DNA from: UMGS755 sp045132895
Lineage (GTDB): Bacteria; Bacillota; Clostridia; UBA1381; UBA9506
DNA: 43,083 bases
Assembly (NCBI GenBank): GCA_045132895.1
Contig: JBGUTC010000031.1
Location: 1-43,083 of the forward strand
Direction: 5' to 3'
This document shows, one piece after another, positions 14,580 to 23,405 of the stretch. The position numbers and the translations under genes were made by a program. Each line of letters begins with the position of its first letter. Position 1 is the stretch's first letter. Below the pieces are notes generated by a model. That model had not been told where the DNA came from, searched no databases, and saw only the letters and a list, made by a program, of their open reading frames with translations.

Positions 14580-15614
14580 ATGCCTTTTGAAGAACAGCAC
14601 GAAGACAGAATCATCTCTTCCCGGACGCTGGGAGAAGATTCTGATGTTGAATATAGTTTAAGACCCCGGCATTTAAACGAATATATCGGCCAGAGCAAGG
14701 TTAAAGAGAATATGAAAATCTTTATCCATGCTGCCAAGGAGAGAAAAGATCCTCTGGATCATGTTCTGCTCTACGGACCGCCGGGACTGGGAAAAACCAC
14801 CTTAGCCGGCATCATTGCCAACGAGATGGGCGTGAACATCCGTGTGACTTCCGGCCCTTCTATTGAGCGCGCCGGTGATTTGGCGGCAATTTTAACCGGG
14901 CTCTCGGAGCACGATATTCTGTTTATCGATGAAATCCACCGTTTAAGCCGTCATGTAGAAGAAATTCTCTACCCCGCTATGGAAGACTTTTCTTTGGATA
15001 TTATTTTAGGTAAGGGCCCCGGTGCCCATTCCGTCCGGCTGGATCTTCCGAAATTCACCCTGATTGGTGCCACCACCCGCAGCGGGCTCTTAAGTGCGCC
15101 GCTTCGTGACCGTTTCGGTGTTCTGTCCCGTTTGGAACTCTATACGCCGGAAGAACTGGACGAAATTATCCGCCGTTCTGCCGACATTTTAGGCACGAAA
15201 ATTGATCCGGACGGTTCCCTGGAAATCGGCAGACGTTCCCGCGGAACGCCCCGAATTGCCAACCGTCTGTTAAAACGAGTCCGTGACTTTGCCCAGGTGA
15301 AAGGCGACGGCATCATCACCCGCGAAATTGCCGACCTCGCCCTGACCACCATGGAAATCGACCCCATTGGTCTTGATGCCATCGACCGCCGCATGCTCCT
15401 TTTCATCATTGAAAACTTTGGCGGTGGCCCCGTAGGCCTTGAAACCCTGGCTGCCTCCATTGGCGAAGACCCCGGCACCATTGAAGATGTTTATGAACCC
15501 TATCTGCTGCAGATTGGTTTCCTGAACCGAACGCCCCGCGGACGAATGGCAACGGTAAAAGCTTATGAACATTTTAAAATTCCATACACAACGGAATTGC
15601 GATTTGATAACTAA
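14580..15614 (+). CDS. ruvB: Holliday junction DNA helicase motor RuvB
   Basis: AAA+ ATPase ring that drives branch migration with RuvA. The 344-residue protein has LRPRHLNEYIGQ at the start, Walker A GPPGLGKTT (residues 66-74), Walker B LFIDEIHR (114-121), sensor 1 GATTRSGLLSAPLRDRFG with the arginine finger, and a C-terminal winged helix ending in TPRGR. AAGGAG lies 8 bases before the ATG. It ends at a strong shared terminator. Confidence 0.97.
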   Translation: MPFEEQHEDRIISSRTLGEDSDVEYSLRPRHLNEYIGQSKVKENMKIFIHAAKERKDPLDHVLLYGPPGLGKTTLAGIIANEMGVNIRVTSGPSIERAGDLAAILTGLSEHDILFIDEIHRLSRHVEEILYPAMEDFSLDIILGKGPGAHSVRLDLPKFTLIGATTRSGLLSAPLRDRFGVLSRLELYTPEELDEIIRRSADILGTKIDPDGSLEIGRRSRGTPRIANRLLKRVRDFAQVKGDGIITREIADLALTTMEIDPIGLDAIDRRMLLFIIENFGGGPVGLETLAASIGEDPGTIEDVYEPYLLQIGFLNRTPRGRMATVKAYEHFKIPYTTELRFDN

Positions 15615-15652
15615 AAAAATAAGGCTGTGCGGATGCACAGCCTTATTTTTTT
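15613..15652. terminator. Bidirectional terminator between ruvB and the PocR-AraC gene
   Basis: AAGGCTGTGC (15621-15630) pairs with GCACAGCCTT (15635-15644), with A-runs before and T-runs after. It overlaps the end of the leftward regulator gene. Confidence 0.9.
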
Positions 15653-16491
15653 AACTTTTCTTTTTTAAATTTAAGTGGCGACATGCCCTTTTTCTTTTTG
15701 AAAACAGCTCCATAGTACGCCGCGCCGGAAAATCCCACCTTTTGAGCAATTTCTTCCATACTCAAATCATCATAGAGCAGGTATTCCAGCGATTTTTCAA
15801 TGCGTTTTTCACTGATATATTCCTGAACCGTGCAGTCAAATATATTGTGAAAATCACTATACAAGGCGCTTTTGGAAACGCCAATGGCTTTCGATAATTG
15901 TTCGATTGTGATGGTTTCGGAAATATGTTCATCAATATAAGTCACTGCTTTTTCAATATTCCGGCTAACGCCCATGACCAATATGTTTTCAAACATAATA
16001 TATTTGGCCAGCATAACCGCCAAATGGGCAACGCTGCCGATTTTTTCCTCATCGTAAAGAGGAAGTTTATCATAGGCAATTTCCATTTGCCGCACATCGG
16101 CGCCGAGGTCTGCAATATGCTCACGGACTGCCGAGAAATCTTTCGTCTGCTTCATTTGCCCCAACAAAATGTAGCACAGAACTTTTTCACCGTATAGCAC
16201 TGGAACGGCAACATCCACAAGACCTGCATGGCAGACGTGCATCTCCATTTTTCCGCTTTTTCTGCACTGTTCCAGAATCTCACAATCACACCGGATGCAG
16301 CAGGCTTTCGCGTGTTCCATCGCTTTCAGCGTTTCGCAATATACCGGCGATTGACCTTCTTCTGTCGTGACCAGAAGTGTAACGCCTTGCGTTGAAAAGT
16401 TTTCCTGAATCAACGCAATATTTACGCCTGTTGCATTTGTAAAAGCCTGCAAGGCCTCCCGCACTTTTTCTGTTTCATAAAGAAGACTCAC
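15643..16491 (-). CDS. AraC-family regulator with PocR sensory domain
   Basis: A 282-residue regulator. Residues about 8-165 resemble the PocR domain, a small-molecule sensor with clustered cysteines (KACCIRCDCEILEQC and MHVCHAGLVD). Residues 183-282 hold two AraC helix-turn-helix units (TIEQLSKAIGVSKSALYSDF and SMEEIAQKVGFSGAAYYGAVFKKKKGMSP). The start is GTG at 16491, preceded by GGGGGGA. It is divergent from the ceramidase-like/permease pair, whose promoter has a poor -35 box, so it is the likely activator of that pair. The ligand is unknown; PocR itself responds to propanediol. Confidence 0.88.
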   Translation of the reverse strand: MSLLYETEKVREALQAFTNATGVNIALIQENFSTQGVTLLVTTEEGQSPVYCETLKAMEHAKACCIRCDCEILEQCRKSGKMEMHVCHAGLVDVAVPVLYGEKVLCYILLGQMKQTKDFSAVREHIADLGADVRQMEIAYDKLPLYDEEKIGSVAHLAVMLAKYIMFENILVMGVSRNIEKAVTYIDEHISETITIEQLSKAIGVSKSALYSDFHNIFDCTVQEYISEKRIEKSLEYLLYDDLSMEEIAQKVGFSGAAYYGAVFKKKKGMSPLKFKKEKLKK

Positions 16492-16520
16492 CGCAATTCC
16501 CCCCTCTGCGTCCTAACATA

Positions 16521-16549
16521 ACTATATAAATTTTTCTGCCATTTGTCAA
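16521..16549 (-). promoter_or_regulatory. Promoter of the PocR-AraC gene
   Basis: On the minus strand TTGACA (16544-16549) and TATAGT (16521-16526) are 17 bp apart, a strong constitutive-looking promoter. Confidence 0.8.
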
Positions 16550-16600
16550 TCTTTTCTGTATGACAAAGAAGAAAATCATAAAAACACGGAAGATTATTGC

Positions 16601-16629
16601 TTTTTTACAGGTCGTAGTTGTGCTACAAT
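16601..16629 (+). promoter_or_regulatory. Weak, probably activator-dependent promoter of the ceramidase-like operon
   Basis: TACAAT at 16624-16629 has only TTTTTT (16601-16606) at the -35 position (17-bp spacer). The spacer contains GTAG-TTGTG-CTAC. A good -10 with a poor -35 next to a divergent AraC-type gene is what an activated promoter looks like. Confidence 0.5.
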
Positions 16630-16661
16630 AGACAGTAAATGAACAGAAATGAGATGATTGA

Positions 16662-18098
16662 ATGGAACCTATGCAAACAGCCTGCACGCTGACGGTCGGA
16701 TTCGGCACGGCGGACATCACCCCAAAGGAAGGCACCCATCTCTGCGGCGGGCCCATCGGCGAGTATCGTCCGGCAAAATTCGTCCGGCATAACTTATACG
16801 CCAAGGCCACGGTTTTCCGGGGAGAAAAGACCCTCTGCATGGTAGCACTGGATGTACTTTTAATTAACAAAAAATATTGCGATATCATTAAGACTTCTAT
16901 CCAAAAAGAACTGGGAATTCCCTATGAAGCCATTATGGTTTTTGCAATCCAGACCCACTCAGCACCCTGCGTAGGCGAAGTGATGCTGGATATAGACTTT
17001 CCTATTCAGTTTCCCGAGGACGAAGAATATATTTCCGGAATCGACAGCCAATATTCTGCTTTCGTTTGCCGTCAGGCCGCCCTCGCAGCCAAAGAAGCTT
17101 ATGAAAATCTGCGCGAAGTCAAAATGGATATTAAGTCCGGTTTAAAGCACGGGCTGGCTTTCTGCCGCAGAATCATTATGCGGGACGGAACCATGGATAT
17201 GTTTCCTGAACATAGCACCCTGAAGCATCCATTCGGCCCGGAAATTTCCCATCTGGAAAGCCCCGCAGACGATGAGGTGGGCGTGGTTTGCTTTAAAGAC
17301 GGAACGGATATTGTCAGCACCCTGCTCCACTTTACCTGCCACCCGGTTAACGACTACTGTACCCCTTCTTTATATAACAGCGTTACCTCCGACTGGCCGG
17401 GTATCTGGTCTGAAACACTGCAAAAGAAATTGGGAATTAAGTCTCTGCCAACTGTTTTAAACGGCTGTTGCGGGAACATTAACCCCTTTGACCCCTATAC
17501 CCCGGATTACATCATGGACTCTGAGAAAATGGGCGCAGCCCTTTCCGAAGTGGCTGAGCGCATCCTGCTTTCTATGTCCTTTACCGGCGCAGAAGTCCCC
17601 GGCACCGTGGACTACCGCTATGTTGAAATTCCGCTCGCTTACCGGGAGATTCCCAAAGAGCGTCTTGACAAGGTTATAGACATCATCGAAAACGGTCCCA
17701 TCAAACGGAAAGAAAGCGGCGAATTTGAAGAGGAATGGAGTCTGGCAGCCTCAACTTACAGCACCCTTTGTTGTCAGAAGCGAGAGCCTGTTTTTCTCTA
17801 TCCCATCCAGGTATTCCGGGTTGGCGCTTTAGCCATTGTTGCCCTGCCCGGGGAACCTTTCACGGATAGTCAGCTAGACCTCAAGCTCCGCTCCAAAGCG
17901 CCTATGACCTATGTAACCCATTGCGCCAATAAATATATCGGCTATCTGCCGCCGGAAAAGGCTTTCGCTTTTGACGGGCACGAAACCAACCTGAACTATA
18001 CCTACTGGGCCAAGATGGCGCCCGGCTCCATTGAGAAAATCTGTGATACCGTTATAGAAGAAGTCGAAGTCCTTTTCCAGAAAGCGAGAGAAGTATGA
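16662..18098 (+). CDS. Neutral/alkaline ceramidase N-terminal domain-like protein
   Basis: A 478-residue protein similar in its first 250 residues to the neutral/alkaline non-lysosomal ceramidase domain. The signs are GFGTADITPKEGTHLCGG, the strand-loop FRGEKTLCMVALDVLLI, QTHSAPCVGE, then FTCHPVN and NGCCGNINP, which carry His and Asn residues like the zinc-binding amidase core. No signal peptide is seen, so it probably acts inside the cell on an imported amide. True ceramidases are longer and have a C-terminal immunoglobulin-like domain, absent here. A DMT permease gene overlaps its stop by 4 bp. No clear ribosome binding site precedes the ATG. Confidence 0.75.
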   Translation: MEPMQTACTLTVGFGTADITPKEGTHLCGGPIGEYRPAKFVRHNLYAKATVFRGEKTLCMVALDVLLINKKYCDIIKTSIQKELGIPYEAIMVFAIQTHSAPCVGEVMLDIDFPIQFPEDEEYISGIDSQYSAFVCRQAALAAKEAYENLREVKMDIKSGLKHGLAFCRRIIMRDGTMDMFPEHSTLKHPFGPEISHLESPADDEVGVVCFKDGTDIVSTLLHFTCHPVNDYCTPSLYNSVTSDWPGIWSETLQKKLGIKSLPTVLNGCCGNINPFDPYTPDYIMDSEKMGAALSEVAERILLSMSFTGAEVPGTVDYRYVEIPLAYREIPKERLDKVIDIIENGPIKRKESGEFEEEWSLAASTYSTLCCQKREPVFLYPIQVFRVGALAIVALPGEPFTDSQLDLKLRSKAPMTYVTHCANKYIGYLPPEKAFAFDGHETNLNYTYWAKMAPGSIEKICDTVIEEVEVLFQKAREV

Positions 18099-18967
18099 AC
18101 ATCATCAATTTAAGCCTGATTTTCGGCATTATTCTTGCCACAGCGCTGCACCGGATTGTCAGTAAGTCTTATACCCTGCGAATTGAGAACGGTGCCTTTA
18201 CTTTTTCGGTTTTAAATATCGGCTCGGCCATTTTAATTTATCTGCTATCCGGCGGATTTCACGTGGACTTTCCGCCGTCTTTGTATCTCTACTCAACCGC
18301 ATTTGCCCTATGCTATTTTTTGGCAGCACTTTGTTATTTGTTGGCCATCAGCGTAGGTTCTCTCGCGGTCACAAGTCTGATTATTTCCTACGCGACCATC
18401 GTCCCGGCTCTGTTCGGACTCATCTTTTTAAACGAGCCCGTATCCGTCTTTCTCTTAGTCGGACTGGTCTTTCTTGGCATTTCTCTGCTTTTAATCAACA
18501 GCACCCAAAAAGGCGGTCACCACAGCATTTCCCTTAAGTGGATTTTCTTTCTGAGCCTGGCGTTTATAGGAAATTCCGGCACGGGAATTCTCCAGAAAAT
18601 GCAGGGAATTACCTATGACGGACTTTATAAAAACGAATTCCTCGTTATGGCTTTCTTTTTAGCAGCACTTGCCTCTCTGGTGATTGCCCTCTTTAAAGAA
18701 AAAAAGCAAATTGTCTATAACCTGAAAACCGGCGGATTGTTCGGCGTTATGTGCGGACTATTAAGCGGCGTTATCAACCTCTTTGTCAGCATTCTATCCG
18801 ACCCATCACGGTCTATGCCGGCATCTATCATGTTTCCTCTGATTTCCGCCGGCGGCATCATCTGTTCTGTCCTTGTTGCCCGGTATGTTTTTAAAGAAAA
18901 ACTGACCAAGCGGCAACTGGTTGGCTTTTGCTTCGGCATTCTCTCCGTTATTCTGCTGAGTATATAA
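18095..18967 (+). CDS. DMT superfamily (EamA-like) permease
   Basis: A 290-residue membrane protein with about ten hydrophobic helices in two similar halves, typical of drug/metabolite transporters. The first half holds SLAVTSLIISYATIVPALFG and the second ends with KLTKRQLVGFCFGILSVILL, both EamA-like. Its ATG overlaps the stop of the ceramidase-like gene (ATGA), so the two are translationally coupled and probably handle the same compound. Substrate and direction are unknown. Confidence 0.82.
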   Translation: MNIINLSLIFGIILATALHRIVSKSYTLRIENGAFTFSVLNIGSAILIYLLSGGFHVDFPPSLYLYSTAFALCYFLAALCYLLAISVGSLAVTSLIISYATIVPALFGLIFLNEPVSVFLLVGLVFLGISLLLINSTQKGGHHSISLKWIFFLSLAFIGNSGTGILQKMQGITYDGLYKNEFLVMAFFLAALASLVIALFKEKKQIVYNLKTGGLFGVMCGLLSGVINLFVSILSDPSRSMPASIMFPLISAGGIICSVLVARYVFKEKLTKRQLVGFCFGILSVILLSI

Positions 18968-18971
18968 AATT

Positions 18972-19012
18972 AAAAAACGGCTGTAGCAAAAAACTACAGC
19001 CGTTTTTTAATT
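18972..19012. terminator. Bidirectional terminator between the permease and the glycosidase
   Basis: A 15-bp perfect stem (18972-18986 with 18994-19008) surrounds a 7-base loop, with A-runs and T-runs at the ends. The core CTGTAG/CTACAG recurs in the terminator at 28893, and the core TGTAG/CTACA is also in the one at 36263. Confidence 0.9.
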
Positions 19013-21658
19013 TTCGTTAAAGACTATATAAGGTACTGTCAGAAGTCCTGAAGGCACCCGAAAAGCATCCAGCATATTACCCAACGTGTTGCATACGGAA
19101 AGGGTAACCTGATGTGTCCCTGCTCCGACGCCCAGCGCCATGCGGCAGGGCGCACAAGGGATACTTCCAAGCAAGTTTCCGTCTACATAGATTTTCACCG
19201 GATCGTGCATATTCGGAATAACCAGCGTCGGGTTTTGGGCATTCTCAGGTATGTCTACGGTAAACCGATAATCTACAACACCGGAATACATAGGTTGTCC
19301 CTGTTCGGTCCAGGACACCCCGGTTTGCAAGGTTTTCCGTCTGGCAGATAGGGTTGTTTCAGCAAATTCCCGGATAAACTTTCCGCCATTTGCAAGGTAA
19401 TCTCCGGAAATATCCACCCAGGCATCAAATTCTCCCCGAAGGTAAATCAGGCAATTAGAGTAAATCAGTTGATTGAGAACAAGGGAAATCTGATGTTCTC
19501 CCGCCCCAACAGCAAAAGTAAGTTTCTGATAAGAATCATCAAAAATCTTCTCTGCTTCTCCCGTAAGAGGTTGACCATCTACAGAGACAGAGGCAATAAA
19601 CGCCATGGTATCATCAGGAATCAGAAGTTCCAGATTATCTAAAGCCGTTTCCGCTTTAAACCGGAACACCGGCGTCAGGGTCGGCTTTTCTTCTACTGTT
19701 TCTAAAATCGGCTGAATCCATCCCATTTTCACCACATAATTCTGATTATCTACCGGATTTTTTAGGGTCACGCCCCTGCCCTCTTCGTTCTCCCAACGGA
19801 CAAGGGGCAGAATATTTGGTTTTTGGTAGGTAACCTCTACTGTTTCCGAAAGTTTCAGAATGTTTTGATCCCGTGAAGGAACTCTGTAGCGGTCATAACC
19901 GCCACCAAAGAACGCCATTTCCCCGGAGGTCAACTCGATTTCGTAGTTTTTCCCTGCAAAGGTCAATGTTCCGGTTACGGTGTCATCACTTTCAATGTTG
20001 CCCACAACCAAAAGTTCGCTACCATCTTCCAGTTCCCGACGCATAAACATCAATTTTCCGTCACCGCTCCACTTGATGCCGCAGGGGAGTTCGCTTTCAA
20101 TTTTATCCGCTTCTTCATATTCATAATACTTAAGACTCAATGTACGGATTTCTTCTTTTTCAGCGTCTGTCAGGGGCAGGCCCGGATTAACCACAGCTTT
20201 CAACTGAGAAGCTTTCCGCCGTATGCCTTTTAAATCAGAGATAACAAACCCATTGGGCAAATTGTGAAACCGCTTAACCAGTTCCAGTTCTTTCGGGCTA
20301 TCGCCGGTTCCCTCCCAAATAGCATCTGTCGCATCAAGGAGCGCCACATCTACTTTAAGTTTTCCCTGAGAGCAGATATAGGCAGTTTCTGCCACCCAAT
20401 CGTTAAACTCACGGATAGAAAAATCCGTATGACTATGAGGGGAAAAAGCCAGCGGGGCAAAGTGCTTCATAGCGCCCCAGAGTCGGTAATGATACGCCTG
20501 ATAAACCACAAAATTGACACCCTGCATAAACTGCCAGGCGGCAATATTGCGCAGATCTTTATAAGAAGCATGCCAGGATACACCGGCATACATTTCACAC
20601 ATAACCCCCGCCTTATCATAAAGGTAAGCTGAAGACTGTGCCTGCTTTGCCCGGAGATCCGCATAAGTATCATAAAACTTCTCCGACCGGGCATGACTTG
20701 CATCGTCAGCATAGACAATATAGGGATAATCACGCAGATCCCGGCGCACCCAAGGGGCACCGTTTAAGTTCAGGGTTTCGTGGTCCGTGCCCGGCCAGTC
20801 ACAATGCTTCCCGGCATCAATGGCTTTTCCTTCTGCGAAGGCAGAATTGAAATAAGTTGTCGTAACAGGATAGGGCGCCGTGTCACTGGTATGGAAAGTA
20901 TATTCCAGCCCATTTGCCTGACACCAGATATAGTTTGAAGCAAACCAATTCATATAAAGAATATTGTTATGCTCCCAGTAGTCTCGGCTTTCCTTTGAAG
21001 GCTCTCTGCGGATAATAGAGGGAAGATACGGCATGATGTCATAGCCGTAAGCCGCTTCAAAGGTTTCTTGAAAGGTTTCCGTCCAAGGGAAATAATCTTT
21101 CATGGGTGAATCGGTATTATAAACCTCGCTGTTCACGCGACGGGAATCAGCATCAGAAAACATTCCCACAATGGTGTTGCCGAAATACTCGCCAAACCGA
21201 CGCTTATATTCTTCATAGACATATTTCTGAAAATAAATCGGACTTTCCGGATGCTCAAAAGCCGGAAATCCCCAGGAAACCTCTTCCACCCTGACATTTT
21301 CGCCATCAAGGCGCAGACGGAGTGGCTTTAAATGGGGCGCAATTGTTTCCAGTCTGCCACCGATATCTCCCGGCGGCGCATCATAGTCATCATTCAGCCA
21401 GAGCCGGAGTCCGACATCGTGACAGGCACGGATGCAGTTTCCCACCATAGAAAACCAGGCATCCGTAAAATAGAGTTCCCGACTGAAGCCACCTGGCGGA
21501 CGGTTAAACAGAACCACACCGCCATAGCCTTTTTCTTTCATATCGGAAAGATCTTCGTAAAACTTTTCATAGGTCAGTTCCGCCGGATCGTGAGTCGTTA
21601 TGTAATAAAAAGGAATCGGTCGCTTTTTCGCCAGTTCTTTTTCATCAATCTGCTTCAT
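19007..21658 (-). CDS. Large glycosidase-like protein (GH106-related)
   Basis: An 883-residue protein without signal peptide. The N-terminal half resembles the TIM barrel of family GH106 and related alpha-L-rhamnosidases: KKRPIPFYYITTHDP, DMKEKGYGGVVLFNRP, the long segment VGLRLWLNDDYDAPPGDIGG (where GH106 has 'LYDED.WPSG.AGG'), FSDADSRR, and HCDWPGTDHETLN. The C-terminal part (about 600-883) looks all-beta, with jelly-roll segments such as NPTLVIPNMHDPVKIYVDGN. ATG 21658 is chosen over an upstream start at 21787 because GGGGGA precedes it and the longer form would overlap the esterase gene. It is 13 bp behind the SGNH gene; together they suggest removal of an acyl group and then a sugar. Confidence 0.7.
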   Translation of the reverse strand: MKQIDEKELAKKRPIPFYYITTHDPAELTYEKFYEDLSDMKEKGYGGVVLFNRPPGGFSRELYFTDAWFSMVGNCIRACHDVGLRLWLNDDYDAPPGDIGGRLETIAPHLKPLRLRLDGENVRVEEVSWGFPAFEHPESPIYFQKYVYEEYKRRFGEYFGNTIVGMFSDADSRRVNSEVYNTDSPMKDYFPWTETFQETFEAAYGYDIMPYLPSIIRREPSKESRDYWEHNNILYMNWFASNYIWCQANGLEYTFHTSDTAPYPVTTTYFNSAFAEGKAIDAGKHCDWPGTDHETLNLNGAPWVRRDLRDYPYIVYADDASHARSEKFYDTYADLRAKQAQSSAYLYDKAGVMCEMYAGVSWHASYKDLRNIAAWQFMQGVNFVVYQAYHYRLWGAMKHFAPLAFSPHSHTDFSIREFNDWVAETAYICSQGKLKVDVALLDATDAIWEGTGDSPKELELVKRFHNLPNGFVISDLKGIRRKASQLKAVVNPGLPLTDAEKEEIRTLSLKYYEYEEADKIESELPCGIKWSGDGKLMFMRRELEDGSELLVVGNIESDDTVTGTLTFAGKNYEIELTSGEMAFFGGGYDRYRVPSRDQNILKLSETVEVTYQKPNILPLVRWENEEGRGVTLKNPVDNQNYVVKMGWIQPILETVEEKPTLTPVFRFKAETALDNLELLIPDDTMAFIASVSVDGQPLTGEAEKIFDDSYQKLTFAVGAGEHQISLVLNQLIYSNCLIYLRGEFDAWVDISGDYLANGGKFIREFAETTLSARRKTLQTGVSWTEQGQPMYSGVVDYRFTVDIPENAQNPTLVIPNMHDPVKIYVDGNLLGSIPCAPCRMALGVGAGTHQVTLSVCNTLGNMLDAFRVPSGLLTVPYIVFNEN

Positions 21659-21671
21659 TCTTTTTCCCCCA

Positions 21672-22397
21672 TCAACAGTTTTCAAGCATCGTATCCAGAA
21701 GCATCCCGGCAAACAGCCAATGCATTTCTCGGACAGGATGGTTGATTTTATTGGCAAGAAGCTCCGTTGTATCAACGCCGTTTTCATAGAGCCTTTTCCA
21801 TTTCCTGTAACAATCGCAAACCGGGATTTTCCGCTTGTTGCAGAGATTCCTTGCCTCTTCTAAAAAACGGTCATATATGCCGCTGGTCTGAACCTTTTCC
21901 GTGCCCCTCGCGTTGCCTTTTGCCATAGGCGGCTCTACTCTTTCGCTGACATAGGTATTCATCATGTTGGGCGTCATAAAAATAATCTCGCTACCCGCCC
22001 CGGATAATTGATCAAAAATTTCACTTAACGAGGTCAGATAGGATTCTAAATAATCCAACCCGAAATAACTGTCATTCAGTCCAAAACAGACAACGGTTAA
22101 ATCCGGTAATTGGGTCAATACATCCTTATCTAGCCTCTTAAGAGACTCTTTCGCATTATCCCCTGCAAGACCTGCGTTGACGAACTTCATCGAGACGTCG
22201 GGGTAGACAAGAGAAATCATTTTTTCAAGACAAACTCCATAGGAAAATTCCGGTTCACAAACATTTCCCAAAAGGGATTCACTTTTCATATAAAGTTCAA
22301 AGCAGCCTTCTGTTACGCTGTCACCGAAAAAAGCGACCGTTGGTGTTTTCGACATTTCCTCTTCCCTTTTTCGCAAAATCTTTTCAATAATTTTCAT
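21672..22397 (-). CDS. SGNH/GDSL-family hydrolase
   Basis: A 241-residue esterase-like protein. Block I is VAFFGDSVTEG with the nucleophile serine, the Gly block is VNAGLAGDN, and the Asn block is VCFGLNDSYFG. The expected C-terminal Asp-x-x-His is less clear, with 'KINHPVREMHW' near the end carrying histidines. Such enzymes remove acetyl or other acyl groups from carbohydrates. The start may be ATG 22397 (AAGGCGGTG ahead of it) or ATG 22355 (AGAGGAA). First gene of an operon with the GH106-like glycosidase, divergent from an AraC-type regulator. Confidence 0.85.
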   Translation of the reverse strand: MKIIEKILRKREEEMSKTPTVAFFGDSVTEGCFELYMKSESLLGNVCEPEFSYGVCLEKMISLVYPDVSMKFVNAGLAGDNAKESLKRLDKDVLTQLPDLTVVCFGLNDSYFGLDYLESYLTSLSEIFDQLSGAGSEIIFMTPNMMNTYVSERVEPPMAKGNARGTEKVQTSGIYDRFLEEARNLCNKRKIPVCDCYRKWKRLYENGVDTTELLANKINHPVREMHWLFAGMLLDTMLENC

Positions 22398-22417
22398 CGT
22401 TTCACCGCCTTTTCTAT

Positions 22418-22471
22418 ATTATAACAAGCAGGCGACGCAGACAACATAGATTCCAGAACGAAAATCTATGT
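22418..22471 (-). promoter_or_regulatory. Promoter and candidate operator of the SGNH-glycosidase operon
   Basis: On the minus strand a TATAAT (22418-22423) lacks a good -35 (TGTTGT at 17 bp). A perfect 9-bp inverted repeat, ACATAGATT (22444-22452) with AATCTATGT (22463-22471), abuts the -35 position, as expected for an activator site. Confidence 0.55.
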
Positions 22472-22489
22472 ATTTTTGACCGACATTTC

Positions 22490-22518
22490 TTGTGTTTTCC
22501 CTGATTTTATGATAAGAT
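22490..22518 (+). promoter_or_regulatory. Promoter of the divergent AraC-type gene
   Basis: TTGTGT (22490-22495) and TAAGAT (22513-22518) are separated by 17 bp, and AGGAG at 22533-22537 leads into the ATG at 22546. Confidence 0.6.
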
Positions 22519-22545
22519 AAGGAAAAAGGATCAGGAGTGTTTTAT

Positions 22546-23349
22546 ATGATTAAGTTGAATCCGGCTCTCTGCGACATTACGAATCAGATTCATCTGAACC
22601 TGATTCATTTCGGTCACGCCTATCTCGAAAATTGGTGGAAAGGCGGAGAGGAATCCCTGAATTGTTCTCAACTTTACTATATTGTCAAGGGCTCCGCAAA
22701 AGTTCTTTGTAACGGCGAAACCCTTCTTACGATGGAAGCCGGAAACTGGTATCTGCTCCCTACCGGCACTGCTGTTACCTATTGGTGTGACGATTTTATG
22801 GAAGAAATCTATTTCCACTTTACATTATGTAATATTGACCGTATTGATCTCCTGGATGGTTGTCCTTCTCCCTATCATTTGCCCATCCGAAACGACTTAA
22901 AAACCCTGCTGTTAACCCATCTGACAAGCCAAAACCCTATCGATGGCATACATTTAAAGCAGATTCTTTACGATGTTTTATTCTGTTTTATAAAGGAATA
23001 TGACATTCCCTTGAACCAAAAATCTTTCTCGCCCTGTATTCTGAAGGCTCTTACCTATATAAACAATCACCTGTCTATGAACCTTACGACTGACGAAATC
23101 GTAAAGCAAACCTACGTTTCAAAAAGTACACTGGAAAAATATTTCAGGGAAGAACTGGGCGTTTCGGTCTACCGGTATCTGCTGGATACAGTTCTGATTA
23201 AATCCAGCCAGTTACTTCTGAGTACCAACTTATCCATTCGCGACATCAGCGAACGCTACGGGTTTTATGACCAATTCTATTTTTCAAAGCAATTTAAGAA
23301 AAAGTTTGGAAAGTCGCCGAAAGCCTTCCGGAATACAGCTCCTATGTAA
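22546..23349 (+). CDS. AraC-family transcriptional regulator
   Basis: A 267-residue regulator with an N-terminal cupin-like sensor (QLYYIVKGSAKVLCNGE, then MEAGNWYLLPTGTAVTYW) and a C-terminal pair of helix-turn-helix units (LTTDEIVKQTYVSKSTLEKYFREELGVS and SIRDISERYGFYDQFYFSKQFKKKFGKSP). The start is ATG 22546, with AGGAG 8 bases upstream. It is divergent from the SGNH-glycosidase operon and is its likely regulator; the ligand is probably a sugar freed by those enzymes. Its 3' end runs into a hairpin that also covers the next gene's ribosome binding site. Confidence 0.9.
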   Translation: MIKLNPALCDITNQIHLNLIHFGHAYLENWWKGGEESLNCSQLYYIVKGSAKVLCNGETLLTMEAGNWYLLPTGTAVTYWCDDFMEEIYFHFTLCNIDRIDLLDGCPSPYHLPIRNDLKTLLLTHLTSQNPIDGIHLKQILYDVLFCFIKEYDIPLNQKSFSPCILKALTYINNHLSMNLTTDEIVKQTYVSKSTLEKYFREELGVSVYRYLLDTVLIKSSQLLLSTNLSIRDISERYGFYDQFYFSKQFKKKFGKSPKAFRNTAPM

Positions 23350-23366
23350 ACTTCCACGTCTTTTTT

Positions 23367-23404
23367 ACACCTCCGCCACATAGAATGAAAGCGGAGGTGT
23401 TTTT
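23367..23404 (+). terminator. Terminator-like hairpin that contains the ribosome binding site of the next gene
   Basis: ACACCTCCGC (23367-23376) pairs perfectly with GCGGAGGTGT (23391-23400) around a 14-base loop, followed by T's. It can end transcription of the AraC-type gene. The 3' arm holds GGAGG (23393-23397), the ribosome binding site for the M23 peptidase gene, so the folded form would also block translation. Confidence 0.65.
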
Positions 23405-23405
23405 C

